Shown here: positions 25,329 through 34,810 of the stretch, one piece after another
Layout: every line of letters begins with the position of its first letter
How positions within the stretch are numbered: the stretch's first letter is position 1
Assembly (NCBI RefSeq): GCF_001902295.1
Contig: NZ_CP018335.1
Coordinates: 2,356,001 to 2,420,000, forward strand
Direction: 5' to 3'
Length of the DNA: 64,000 nt
DNA from: Clostridium kluyveri
Lineage (GTDB): Bacteria; Bacillota; Clostridia; Clostridiales; Clostridiaceae
The notes under the pieces: model-generated
Seen by the model: only the letters and a program-made list of their open reading frames with translations
The model's database searches: none
Told to the model about the DNA's origin: nothing
Made by a program: the position numbers and the translations under genes

Positions 25329-26162
25329 TTAAATTTCAGAATATGTAAAGCTTTTTATATCCTTTTCCATCTCATGGTCATATGCATTCATTATACTCAT
25401 AAGCACCTTGTTTTCAGGGGAATGGAAGTCTATATTTTCCACCCTTTTTATAGGCAGTACCTTAGGAGAAGTGCCTGATATAAAAAGAGCATCTAACTTT
25501 TCTATTTGTTTATAATTTATTTTTTCCTCCATGACTTCAAACCCCATATCTTTGCAAATTTTTATTATAACATCTCTTGTGACCCCTGGAAGTACATCTC
25601 CCACCGGAGCAGTTATTACCTTTTCACCTTTTATCATAAATATATTGGACTTACTTCCTTCTGTAATATTTCCCTTATTATCTACAAGTATTGCTTCAAA
25701 CACATTATTTTCTTTAATTTTTTCATTCACTTTTTCCCTGAATGCAGCATTTATTACTTTAGCATTGGGATCTTCTCTTTCCCCATGAAAAAAGATAGTA
25801 TCTACCCCTGTTTTATAATATTTTAGAGGTGGATAAAAATATTTTGAAAAGTATGCCATAAATACATTTTCACGAGAAAAATTAAAAATAATTTTTATAT
25901 TTCCGATATAAGCCTTATTCACTTCCACCAGCTTTTTTATTCTATTTTTAATCTCATCTCCTGTAAGCCAGATCCTTAAACCAGTTATTTTACAAGAATT
26001 TTCCATACGTCTTAAATGAGGTTCTAAAAATAGAGGTTTGCCATCTATTATCCTTATAACTTCATAGATAGATTTTCCATTATATGATGTATCTTCTAGA
26101 GATTCTTCTTTATTTTTTATTTCATCATTATACAAAAAAAAATTATTTGAATATTGTTCCAT
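25329..26162 (-). CDS. Class IV PLP aminotransferase (branched-chain/D-amino-acid transaminase or aminodeoxychorismate lyase)
   Basis: The 277-residue protein has the fold-type IV pattern: GKSIYEVIRIIDGKPLFLEP, LEPHLRRMENSCKITGL, then the LVDNKGNITEGSKSNIFMIK segment (about residues 160-178) with the conserved Glu that contacts PLP, and PGVTRDVIIKICKDMGFEV. The catalytic Lys is expected near residue 140 in the VINAAFREKVNEKIKENN region. Substrate cannot be read from the sequence; there are no pab genes next to it. It follows the start of fapA by only eleven bases in the same direction. Confidence 0.75.
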   Translation of the reverse strand: MEQYSNNFFLYNDEIKNKEESLEDTSYNGKSIYEVIRIIDGKPLFLEPHLRRMENSCKITGLRIWLTGDEIKNRIKKLVEVNKAYIGNIKIIFNFSRENVFMAYFSKYFYPPLKYYKTGVDTIFFHGEREDPNAKVINAAFREKVNEKIKENNVFEAILVDNKGNITEGSKSNIFMIKGEKVITAPVGDVLPGVTRDVIIKICKDMGFEVMEEKINYKQIEKLDALFISGTSPKVLPIKRVENIDFHSPENKVLMSIMNAYDHEMEKDIKSFTYSEI

Positions 26163-26369
26163 TTTAATCCCTTCTTTTAAATAAATTTAATTAAATATTA
26201 ACATTGTTTATAATTTATTTTATCATTATCTGAAAAAATTTCCTTATACTTTTCTATTTATTTTATCGATATTATTTATTTAAAATACACTCTATGCAAA
26301 AATATAAATTATATTTTTAAATTTTTTTAAATTTATGATATCATATTATAGTATGAAGGAGTGATTTAC

Positions 26370-27011
26370 TTGGAAAAACTGGCTATATTTGATGTGGATT
26401 TTACTTTGACTAAAAGGGAGACTTTAATGGAATTTTACATATTTATGGTGAAAAAATATCCTAAGCTTATAATATATGCACCTTTTAGTATTTTTTCTGC
26501 TATTTTATATCTCATAAAACTATTTCCTGCGTCGAAGGCCAAGGAAAATTTCATTGCATTTATAAATGGAATAAGCGAAAATGATATGAAACTTCTAGTA
26601 AAAGAATTTTATGAAAAAAGATTAAGTAAAATAATTTATGAAGATGCCCTGAGTACTATAAAAAAACTAAAAAAGGAAGGGTGTAAAATATACCTTATAT
26701 CTGCCTCTGCAGAGTTTTATTTAAATGAATTATACAGAATAAAAGAAGTAGATAAAATAATAGGCACCAGATTTACTATACTGAATGGGAATCACAGTAA
26801 AAAAATTTCAGGAGAAAACTGTAAAGGGGAAGAAAAAGTAAAAAGACTTATGAGCTCTTTAAAAGAAGATAATATAGAGGTGGATTTTAAAAACTCCTAT
26901 ATGTTTTCAGATTCACTATCTGACTTACCTCTTTTTAATATGGTTGGAAATCCCTATCTTATAAATTATAGAAAAGAACACCCCGATATAAAAATACTAA
27001 AATGGAGATAA
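26370..27011 (+). CDS. HAD superfamily IB phosphatase
   Basis: This 213-residue protein has the HAD motif I near the start (LAIFDVDFTLTKRET), motif II in GCKIYLISASAEFYL near residue 100, and motif IV in NSYMFSDSLSDLPLFNMVG near residue 180. A helical cap with a hydrophobic stretch (FSIFSAILYLIKLFP, residues 43-57) lies between. It resembles phosphoserine phosphatase-like enzymes such as the SerB-type IB subclass; the substrate is unknown. The start is a TTG nine bases after AAGGAG; the GTG three codons earlier is too close to that site. It is one of few plus-strand genes. Confidence 0.8.
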   Translation: MEKLAIFDVDFTLTKRETLMEFYIFMVKKYPKLIIYAPFSIFSAILYLIKLFPASKAKENFIAFINGISENDMKLLVKEFYEKRLSKIIYEDALSTIKKLKKEGCKIYLISASAEFYLNELYRIKEVDKIIGTRFTILNGNHSKKISGENCKGEEKVKRLMSSLKEDNIEVDFKNSYMFSDSLSDLPLFNMVGNPYLINYRKEHPDIKILKWR

Positions 27012-27016
27012 TAAAA

Positions 27017-27046
27017 GGCTGCAAACAACAAAATTGTCTGCAGTCT
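27017..27046. terminator. Bidirectional terminator between the HAD and DUF1292 genes
   Basis: CTGCAAACAA and TTGTCTGCAG form a 10-bp stem with one mismatch, with TCTTTGATTTT on the plus side and TTTTAT on the minus side. The two genes converge here. Confidence 0.75.
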
Positions 27047-27076
27047 TTGATTTTAGATTAGTTATTTAAAAACGCC

Positions 27077-27424
27077 TTAATCCTCTGACTCTTCTATCAA
27101 CTCTGCATAGTGGGCAGATGCTTCTTCAAATTCCTTATCCTCTGGTATAATAAGTTCTTCTCCATCGTCTCCCATCTCTGCTTTAAATAAATATACAGAA
27201 TTATTTTCAGGATTTTGAACTAAAACATACTGATTATCTTTATATTCAAATTCATCAATTATTTCACAAGAAACTAAATTTCCATTTTCATCTTCTAAAT
27301 CCACCACGAGATTTTCATGTTCTCCACAATCGCAGCCACAGTCACAATCATGTTCATGTGTATGCTCTCCACAATTTTCTTCTTTGGAATCGCAGCCGCA
27401 GCTATTTAAATTTTCATTATCCAT
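27077..27424 (-). CDS. DUF1292 (YrzB-like) protein with a Cys/His-rich N-terminus
   Basis: The 115-residue acidic protein has the DUF1292 body (VVDLEDENGNLVSCEIIDEF, DNQYVLVQNPENNSVYLFKA) typical of small cytoplasmic proteins of unknown function in Firmicutes. The first 37 residues are unusual: CGCDSKEENCGEHTHEHDCD followed by CGCDCGEHE, with seven or more cysteines and four histidines. This looks like a metal-binding tail, perhaps for nickel, zinc or copper. In related genomes DUF1292 proteins often follow the ruvX or mutS2-type genes, which is not the case here. The function is unknown. Confidence 0.85.
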   Translation of the reverse strand: MDNENLNSCGCDSKEENCGEHTHEHDCDCGCDCGEHENLVVDLEDENGNLVSCEIIDEFEYKDNQYVLVQNPENNSVYLFKAEMGDDGEELIIPEDKEFEEASAHYAELIEESED

Positions 27425-27583
27425 AAAGTCTACCTGATTTACTTTTTAGCACAATTATGTTAAAAATTAGAATATTTTTTGCGCACAGTCTATCAGGAAT
27501 CTTCACCTCCTTTTACTATTATGTTCTAATTTTAACCTTAATTGCACTATAATAAAAGTATTTTTAAAAAAATATTTTTTTAG

Positions 27584-27714
27584 TTAAAAATTAAAAGTGA
27601 AGAGTGAAGAGTTATGGAGAATTTTTCTCCACTTTGTTACAAAAAATTTTAGATTTTCTGAGGCTAAAACTTCAGAAAATCATCCTTAACTATTAACTCT
27701 TAATTCTTAACTTA
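27584..27714. repeat. Palindromic repeat, TTAAGAGTG family
   Basis: AAAAGTGAAGAGTGAAGAGT and TTAACTATTAACTCTTAATTC arms, with two inner hairpins (GAGAATTTTTCTC; GATTTTCTGAGG / CTTCAGAAAATC). It lies downstream of nifJ. Confidence 0.65.
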
Positions 27715-27720
27715 AATAAA

Positions 27721-27745
27721 AGATACCAGGCCTTACCTGGTATCT
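27721..27745 (-). terminator. Terminator after nifJ
   Basis: A perfect 10-bp stem AGATACCAGG / CCTGGTATCT with a five-base loop, with T-rich sequence on both sides, nine bases past the nifJ stop. Confidence 0.9.
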
Positions 27746-27754
27746 TTTTATTTA

Positions 27755-30700
27755 TTATATTTCATTTGCCAGTTTTTCATAACCTGCAATTCTGTCAAAG
27801 GCATCTTTTTTAGTCTTTTCAAATAATTGTTCTGCTGTTTCTGGGAATTGTTTAGCAAGGGAAGAATATCTAACTTCACCCATTAGGAATTCCTTAAAGT
27901 CTGCAGTTGGTTTTTTAGAATCCAAACTAAAGGATTTTTTACCCTGTTCCTTCAATTCTGGATTATATCTGTATAGTGCCCAATATCCAGACTCAACAGC
28001 TTTCTTAGATTCATTCTGACTCTTACCCATTCCATCTCTTAATCCATGGTTTATACATGGTGCATAAGCTACTATAAGTGATGGCCCCTTGTAAGCTTCT
28101 GCTTCCTGGATAGCTTTTAATGTTTGATTTTTATCTGCTCCCATGGCAATTTGTGCTACATAAACATAACCATAAGTCATAGCCATCATTCCAAGATCTT
28201 TCTTTTTAGTCTTCTTGCCGCTGGCAGCAAATTTAGCCACTGCAGCTGTAGGAGTTGCTTTTGAAGATTGTCCACCTGTATTTGAATAAACTTCTGTATC
28301 AAGTACAAGTACATTTACATCTTCTCCAGATGCCAGAACGTGATCCAATCCACCATAGCCTATATCATAAGCCCATCCGTCTCCGCCGAACATCCAGTGG
28401 GATCTCTTAATTAGAAAATCCTTATTTTCATATATTTCATTTAATAAAGCATCTTCTTTTTTCTGATTTTCCAGCAATTCTACCATTTTATCTGCTCTCT
28501 CTCTGGTACCTTTTCCATTATCCATGTTTTCCAGCCAATCTTCAAAGGCAGCCTTAAGTTCTGCACTTAAATTACCTTTTAATGCCTCTTTCATGTTTAA
28601 TGCAATCTTATCTCTTACCTGTTTAACTGCAAGGAACATTCCAAGTCCATATTCAGCATTGTCTTCAAATAGAGAGTTGGCCCAAGATGGTCCATGTCCT
28701 CTGTGATTTGTTGTATATGGAGTAGCCGGAGCTGATGCACCCCAAATGGAAGAACATCCTGTAGCATTTGCTACCATCATTGTATCACCAAACAATTGAG
28801 TTACAAGCTTAACATATGGAGTTTCTCCACATCCTGCACAAGCTCCTGAGAACTCAAGAAGAGGTTTTTCAAATTGACTTCCTTTTACGCTAAATTTATT
28901 AAGAGGATTCTCCTTGTAAGACACAGACATAGCATAATCCCAGGCATCTGTTTTATTTAACTGTGTATCTATAGGTTTCATAACAAGAGCCTTTTCCTTT
29001 GCAGGACATATATCCGCACAGTTTCCACATCCTGTACAGTCAAGAGGTGAAACAGCTATGGTGAAGTTTAATCCCTTTGCTCCAGAAGCGGCCTTGGATT
29101 CAAAACCAGCTGGTGCTTTAGCTAATTCCTCTGCATTTGTAAGAACAGGCCTTATAGCTGCATGAGGACATACAAAGGAACATTGATTACATTGTATACA
29201 TTTATCTGACTGCCATTCTGGAACACTTATAGCTATTCCTCTCTTTTCATAAGCTGCTGTACCCTGTGGGAATGTACCATCTTCCATTCCAACAAAAGTA
29301 CTTACAGGAAGTTTATCTCCATCTTGTCTATTCATCGGATAAACTATCTTTGATATGAATTCCGGTACTTCAAGCGCAGCTGCAGCTTCCCCTTCTTTTG
29401 CATCTTTCCATGAAGCTGGAATATTAACCTTAACAAGCGCGTTAACTCCCTTGTCTATGGCTGCATTGTTCATGTCTACAATTTTTTGTCCCTTTTTACT
29501 ATAGGAACCTTCCACAGCATCTTTTAAGTATTTTACAGCATCTTCTACAGGTATTATGTTTGCAAGCTTAAAGAAGGCAGCCTGACATATCATGTTTATT
29601 CTTCCGCCAAGGCCAATTTCCTCCGCTATTTTAACTGCATCTAATATATAGAATTCAATGTCATTTTCTGCTATATACTTTTTCATGGAAGCTGGTAATT
29701 CACTTTCCAGTTCTTTTTCCGTCCAGGTAGTATTAAGCAGAAATTTTCCACCCTTTTTAAGTCCTTCAAGTACATTATATTTATGAACATAGGATTTATT
29801 ATGAACTGCAATAAAATCAGCTTTATCTATAAGATATGGTGATTTTATTTGAGATTTACCAAATCTTAAATGTGAAACTGTTATGCCTCCAGACTTTTTA
29901 GAGTCATAGGCAAAGTATCCCTGAGCATACATATTTGTATGGTCTCCTATGATCTTTATAGCACTTTTGTTTGCCCCAACAGTACCGTCAGAACCAAGTC
30001 CCCAGAACTTACAAGCTGTGGTTCCCTCTGGTGTGGTATTTATATCTTCTGCTATATCTAAAGATGTATTTGTAACATCATCAATTATGCTTATTGTAAA
30101 TCTGTCCTTTGGACTGTCTGATTTTAAGTTTTCAAATACTGAAAGAATATGTGATGGAAGTGTATCTTTTGATCCAAGACCATATCTTCCTCCAACTATT
30201 ACTGGCTGTCCTTCTTTTCCATAGAATGAGTTTTTAACATCTAAATATAGAGGTTCTCCTGTTGAACCTGGTTCTTTTGTTCTGTCTAAAACTGCAATCT
30301 TTTTAGCAGTCTTTGGCATCTTGTTAAGGAAATATTCTATTGAAAATGGCCTATATAGGTGAACTGTAATTAATCCAACTTTTTCTCCCTTTGCCACTAA
30401 ATAATCTATTACTTCTTCTATAGTTTCGCAAACAGAGCCCATAGCCACTATAACTCTTTCTGCATCCTTTGCTCCATAATAATTAAATGTATGGTATTCT
30501 CTTCCAGTAAGTTTGCTTATTTCTTTCATGTAATCTTCAACTATTTCAGGGAGTGCTTCATAGTACTTATTGGAAACTTCTCTTCCCTGGAAGTATATAT
30601 CAGGATTTTGAGCTGTACCACGAGTTACTGGATGATCAGGATTTAAAGCTCTTCTTCTAAAATCATTTACAGCTTTATAGTCCACTAATTTTGCCAAGTC

Positions 30701-31264
30701 TTCATATTCAAGTACTTCAATCTTTTGAATTTCATGTGAAGTTCTAAATCCATCAAAAAAGTTTACAAATGGAACTCTTCCCTTTATTGCAGATAAATGT
30801 GCCACTGCAGCAAGATCCATAACTTGCTGTACTGAACTCTCAGCAAGTAGTGCAAATCCAGTCTGTCTTGTAGCCATAACATCCTGATGATCTCCAAATA
30901 TGTTAAGAGAGCTTGCAGCTATGGCTCTTGCAGTCACTTGAAATACACCTGGCAATAACTCTCCGGCAATTTTATACATGTTAGGTACCATAAGCAGTAA
31001 TCCCTGGGATGCAGTGTAGGTAGTAGTAAGTGCTCCTCCCTGCAGAGATCCGTGTACAGCTCCCGCAGCTCCTGCTTCTGATTGCATTTCCATAACTTTT
31101 ACCTGTTGTCCAAAAACATTCTTTTTGCCCTGGGCAACCCATTCATCAACATGTTCTGCCATAGGTGACGATGGAGTTATTGGATAAATAGCCGCTACAT
31201 CAGTAAAAGCATAAGATATATAAGCTGCTGCGGTATTTCCATCCATAGTTTTCATTTTACTCAT
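27755..31264 (-). CDS. nifJ: Pyruvate:ferredoxin (flavodoxin) oxidoreductase
   Basis: The enzyme interconverts pyruvate plus CoA and acetyl-CoA plus CO2, with ferredoxin or flavodoxin as electron carrier. The 1169-residue single chain has domain I (DGNTAAAYISYAFTDVAAIY PITPSSPM region), the gamma domain (about 415-620), two 4Fe-4S motifs (CIQCNQCSFVCP near residue 689 and CTGCGNCADICP near 741) and a C-terminal TPP domain with CAGCGETPYV, GDGWAYDIGYGGLDHVLASG and NTGGQSSKATPTA. In an acetogenic host it links the Wood-Ljungdahl product acetyl-CoA to pyruvate. It stands alone with its own terminator. The ATG follows AAAGGAGAGG. Confidence 0.98.
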   Translation of the reverse strand: MSKMKTMDGNTAAAYISYAFTDVAAIYPITPSSPMAEHVDEWVAQGKKNVFGQQVKVMEMQSEAGAAGAVHGSLQGGALTTTYTASQGLLLMVPNMYKIAGELLPGVFQVTARAIAASSLNIFGDHQDVMATRQTGFALLAESSVQQVMDLAAVAHLSAIKGRVPFVNFFDGFRTSHEIQKIEVLEYEDLAKLVDYKAVNDFRRRALNPDHPVTRGTAQNPDIYFQGREVSNKYYEALPEIVEDYMKEISKLTGREYHTFNYYGAKDAERVIVAMGSVCETIEEVIDYLVAKGEKVGLITVHLYRPFSIEYFLNKMPKTAKKIAVLDRTKEPGSTGEPLYLDVKNSFYGKEGQPVIVGGRYGLGSKDTLPSHILSVFENLKSDSPKDRFTISIIDDVTNTSLDIAEDINTTPEGTTACKFWGLGSDGTVGANKSAIKIIGDHTNMYAQGYFAYDSKKSGGITVSHLRFGKSQIKSPYLIDKADFIAVHNKSYVHKYNVLEGLKKGGKFLLNTTWTEKELESELPASMKKYIAENDIEFYILDAVKIAEEIGLGGRINMICQAAFFKLANIIPVEDAVKYLKDAVEGSYSKKGQKIVDMNNAAIDKGVNALVKVNIPASWKDAKEGEAAAALEVPEFISKIVYPMNRQDGDKLPVSTFVGMEDGTFPQGTAAYEKRGIAISVPEWQSDKCIQCNQCSFVCPHAAIRPVLTNAEELAKAPAGFESKAASGAKGLNFTIAVSPLDCTGCGNCADICPAKEKALVMKPIDTQLNKTDAWDYAMSVSYKENPLNKFSVKGSQFEKPLLEFSGACAGCGETPYVKLVTQLFGDTMMVANATGCSSIWGASAPATPYTTNHRGHGPSWANSLFEDNAEYGLGMFLAVKQVRDKIALNMKEALKGNLSAELKAAFEDWLENMDNGKGTRERADKMVELLENQKKEDALLNEIYENKDFLIKRSHWMFGGDGWAYDIGYGGLDHVLASGEDVNVLVLDTEVYSNTGGQSSKATPTAAVAKFAASGKKTKKKDLGMMAMTYGYVYVAQIAMGADKNQTLKAIQEAEAYKGPSLIVAYAPCINHGLRDGMGKSQNESKKAVESGYWALYRYNPELKEQGKKSFSLDSKKPTADFKEFLMGEVRYSSLAKQFPETAEQLFEKTKKDAFDRIAGYEKLANEI

Positions 31265-31539
31265 AAAAATTCCTCTCCTTTTTAATATTTGATATACAAT
31301 TGAATTTTTTATAAATTGAGATTGCAGTATAAAACAACTGCATTTTTATAAACTGAATTAAAATGATATTAAATAACAAATATGTGTATAAAGATAAATT
31401 TTATTTATTTTATATTTTATCAACCTAACATAAAATAATGTAGCATAAAGATATCATATATGAGGTATATTAATTTATAATATACCATTTATAGTGATAT
31501 GTACATACTATTTATTTTATTTATGCTAAATATTTTAAA
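31265..31539. other. AT-rich gap upstream of nifJ
   Basis: 275 bases, nearly all A/T, between the end of murG and the start of nifJ. It must hold the nifJ promoter, but I could not single out a convincing -35/-10 pair. No reading frame or repeat copy was seen. Confidence 0.4.
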
Positions 31540-32601
31540 TTATTTATATTTTTCTATTAAATTTATAATTTTATTTGTTGCATCTTGTGCGGAACTTGCC
31601 TTCATTTTATTTATATAAGTATGCTTTGACATGTCTAATTTTTTTAACTTGTCTAAAAGCAGCTTTGGGGTCATATCCTCTTCCTTAAGTACCATACTGT
31701 ATCCACTTTTTTCAAAAGATGCAGCATTTAAAATCTGATCTCCTCTGCTGGATTTTCTAGACAGGGGAATAAGTAAATTGGGTTTTTTAAGGGCTAGAAG
31801 TTCAAATATAACATTTGCCCCGGCTCTTGATATTACTATATCTGCTGCATTCATTATATGAGGCATTTCTTCACTTACATATTCAAATTGTACATAGCCA
31901 TTCCTCTCTGTAAGCTTTTCTTCCAAATTTCCTTTTCCACATATATGAATTATATTATAAATTTTTAAAAGTTCATTTAAACAATTTCTTATCGTATTAT
32001 TTATAAATTTTGATCCCAAACTTCCTCCTATTATGAGCAGTACAGGTTTGTCATTTTCAAAGCCGCACATTCTTCTGCCTATTATTCTGCTTCCATCTAA
32101 GAGTTCCTGCCTTATGGGTGTCCCTGTAAGCACAGCATTATCACCTTTTATAGACTTTAAAGATTCAGGAAAAGTAACACAGACTTTGGTGCAATAAGGC
32201 GTGGAAAGTCTATTTGCAAGTCCTGGAGTTATATCGGACTCATGTGCAATAACAGGAATACCATTTATGTATGCAGCAAAAACTACAGGTACCGATACAA
32301 ATCCTCCTTTTGAAAACACAACATTTGGTTTTTCCTTTCTCATTATGAATATGGCTTGAAATACTCCTTTAATTACCTTAAAAGGATCCGTAAAATTTTT
32401 TATATCAAAATATCTTCTAAGTTTTCCACTGGAGATTACATGATATTTTATTTTTTCATTTTCTATTATTTCTTTTTCAATGCCACTTTCTGTACCTATA
32501 TATTGTATTTCATAGCCTAATTCTTTTAACTTTGGAAATAGTGCCAGATTTGGTGTAACATGACCGGCAGAACCTCCTCCAGTTAATATTATCTTTTTCA
32601 A
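31540..32601 (-). CDS. murG: UDP-N-acetylglucosamine--undecaprenyl-PP-MurNAc-pentapeptide transferase
   Basis: MurG makes lipid II at the inner face of the membrane. The 353-residue protein has the N-terminal glycine loop IILTGGGSAGHVTPN, the IAHESDITPGLANRL segment near residue 120, LLIIGGSLGSKFINN and the donor-site motif ISRAGANVIFELLALKKPNL near 260. The start is the TTG at 32601 with AAGGGGG ahead; the frame runs 21 codons further only because it reads a repeat. It is separated from other mur genes, as in several clostridia. Confidence 0.95.
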   Translation of the reverse strand: MKKIILTGGGSAGHVTPNLALFPKLKELGYEIQYIGTESGIEKEIIENEKIKYHVISSGKLRRYFDIKNFTDPFKVIKGVFQAIFIMRKEKPNVVFSKGGFVSVPVVFAAYINGIPVIAHESDITPGLANRLSTPYCTKVCVTFPESLKSIKGDNAVLTGTPIRQELLDGSRIIGRRMCGFENDKPVLLIIGGSLGSKFINNTIRNCLNELLKIYNIIHICGKGNLEEKLTERNGYVQFEYVSEEMPHIMNAADIVISRAGANVIFELLALKKPNLLIPLSRKSSRGDQILNAASFEKSGYSMVLKEEDMTPKLLLDKLKKLDMSKHTYINKMKASSAQDATNKIINLIEKYK

Positions 32602-32979
32602 AACGTGATTCCCCCTTAATACAATGCACAGTTCACTATTTACAATGCACAATTTACTATTCATAGTTCACAATTTATGATTTGCAGTACCTAACGCTGT
32701 TTTTAAACAGTCAGGATGTGCAATAGTTTTCTAGGTTATACTTCTAAAATTTAAGGGAAATCTTACAACTTGCAAGTTTAATTTTATAATTCTCGTACAT
32801 ACAGAAAATTCTGTGATTTTTTTAATGTATAATAATCTTAACAGAATTCCATTATAAAGAATTTTAAAATTATTACTTTAAAGTGTCAAGTGTTACTGTA
32901 CACTTTAAATTGTCTCATGTCAACTGCATACCATGTAATTCTATGTTAAATTAAAAATTTATTTAAGTCTACCTTTTTT
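32602..32979. other. 378-bp gap with a half copy of the AATTCACAGTTCAC repeat
   Basis: The first part (32616-32682) holds tandem units of the type ACAATGCACAGTTCACTATT, one arm of the palindromic repeat without a full second arm. The short hairpin CTGTTTTTAAACAG follows at about 32698-32711. The rest is A/T-rich, with no gene and no clear promoter. Confidence 0.55.
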
Positions 32980-34767
32980 TTATTTATTTTTTGACGTAAG
33001 TCTAAAATCTTTTATCACAAGTTGAAGATTTTTAACACCATTAAATTCATTAATACTGGGTAAAAATATAAAATCCATTTTTAAACTGGTAAAATTATTA
33101 TTAAAAATTTTACTTGCACCACTACTTCCATAGACTTCAAGTATTAATTTTTTAAATTTTTCTCCCCCATCAAAGGCTATTGCATCAATTTTTTTTAAAC
33201 TATTTTTCAATCTGCAAAATAATTTTAATACATTTTTATCCTTTCCCATAAAATAAATTTTAAATACATCTATATTTTTTTCTCCAAATAAAGGAGTGGA
33301 ATTACCTTTTCCAAAAGGTTCCAGTCTTTTTATATCTTCCAGCATGTGAAAAGATATGTTCTCAAGAGGAAGTTTTTTATCTATCCTAATTTTGGGTATC
33401 AAATCCTCTTCTGTAAGATTACAATTCTTATTTAAATTTTCTCTTAATCTATTTATATTTTCTTCTGTTATGGACAATCCCGCTGCCAAGGGATGTCCAC
33501 CGAACTTTTCCATTAATTCTTTGCATTTTACAAGTTCTTCAAACATGTTATAGCCCTCAATTGATCTTCCTGAACCTTTTGACATAATTCTTCCCGATGT
33601 TATTACTATAGAAGGTACATTATATCTCTCTTTAAGTCTCCCTGCCACTATGCCTGCTATACTTTCATGAGTTTCTTTCTCATATACTACAAGTACCTTA
33701 TCTCTTTTTAAATTTGAATTTTCCACTTTATCTATTATATTATTTAAACTTTTAACCGTCATATCCTGTCTCTGTATATTTAACTCATGAAGTTTTTTTG
33801 CAAGTTTACCGGCCTTTTCTGCATCTTTACACAGCAAAAGTTCCAGGGCCAAAACTGCACTTTTAAGTCTCCCTGTGGCATTTATACAAGGTCCTATAAT
33901 AAAACCTATATGGTAGGAAGTGATATTTTTACCCTTTAGAGAGGTCTCCTCTATAAGTGCTTTTAACCCCAGATTCTCAGTATTATTTATCATATCAAGG
34001 CCCTTTTTAACTATAATTCTGTTTTCATCTATTAGATCGACTATATCACATATAGTTCCTATAGCAGCATATTGGATAAATTTATAACACTGTTCTTTTT
34101 TAAAATTAAATTTTTTATAAAGTACTTGAATGAATTTAAAAGCCACCCCTGCACCACAGAGATGTTTAAAGGGATATGAACAATCCTCCTGTTTAGGGTC
34201 TATAACTGCATCTGCCTCGGGTATTAAATATGTCTTTTCCCCATTTTCCTGTTCCTCAAAAAATATATGGTGGTGATCTGTAATCACCACGGCAATGCCA
34301 AGTTCTTTAGCTCTTTTAACCTGAGCCAGTGCAGAAATGCCATTGTCACAGGTTATTATAACTTCACATCCTTCTTCTTTTAACTTTTCTATACTTTTTA
34401 TATTTATACCGTACCCCTCTTCTATTCTATCTGGTATATGATATTTAACTTTTGCCCCGCATTTTAAAAGACCACAGTATAATATATATGTGCTCATTAC
34501 TCCATCCACGTCATAATCACCATATATGGCTATATTTTTATTATCCATTATGGCCTTATATATTATATCCGTACCTTTTTCCATGTCCTTCATAGACAAG
34601 GGGTCTTGTAAATTGTCTATAGAGGGATCTAAAAAGTCTTTTATTTCTTTCTCTTCCACAATGCCTCTATTTGCGAGAATAGTTGCCATAATTTCACTTA
34701 TTCCCGCCTTTTTTGAAATATATTTTACATCTTTATTACACCTTTTAAGCATCCATTTTCTCTTCAA
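32980..34767 (-). CDS. recJ: Single-stranded-DNA-specific exonuclease RecJ
   Basis: RecJ degrades single-stranded DNA 5' to 3' in recombination and mismatch repair. The 595-residue protein has the DHH-family metal motifs IAIYGDYDVDGVMSTYILY (about residue 78), VIITCDNGISALAQ and IAVVITDHHHI (about 160), and the DHHA1 domain with GSGRSIEGYNMFEELVKCKE then FGGHPLAAGLSI near residue 415. The start is TTG with AAGGGGGGATG ahead. It lies in tandem with an M16 peptidase gene. Confidence 0.94.
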   Translation of the reverse strand: MKRKWMLKRCNKDVKYISKKAGISEIMATILANRGIVEEKEIKDFLDPSIDNLQDPLSMKDMEKGTDIIYKAIMDNKNIAIYGDYDVDGVMSTYILYCGLLKCGAKVKYHIPDRIEEGYGINIKSIEKLKEEGCEVIITCDNGISALAQVKRAKELGIAVVITDHHHIFFEEQENGEKTYLIPEADAVIDPKQEDCSYPFKHLCGAGVAFKFIQVLYKKFNFKKEQCYKFIQYAAIGTICDIVDLIDENRIIVKKGLDMINNTENLGLKALIEETSLKGKNITSYHIGFIIGPCINATGRLKSAVLALELLLCKDAEKAGKLAKKLHELNIQRQDMTVKSLNNIIDKVENSNLKRDKVLVVYEKETHESIAGIVAGRLKERYNVPSIVITSGRIMSKGSGRSIEGYNMFEELVKCKELMEKFGGHPLAAGLSITEENINRLRENLNKNCNLTEEDLIPKIRIDKKLPLENISFHMLEDIKRLEPFGKGNSTPLFGEKNIDVFKIYFMGKDKNVLKLFCRLKNSLKKIDAIAFDGGEKFKKLILEVYGSSGASKIFNNNFTSLKMDFIFLPSINEFNGVKNLQLVIKDFRLTSKNK

Positions 34768-34810
34768 ATATTACATCCCCCCTTCAGCTGCAAAAAATAC
34801 TATTTTAAAT

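Noticed and set aside
32602..32664. Extra N-terminus on murG (KLCIVNSELCIV)
   Set aside because: This is repeat DNA in frame. The MurG fold starts at the TTG at 32601, which has a proper ribosome binding site.
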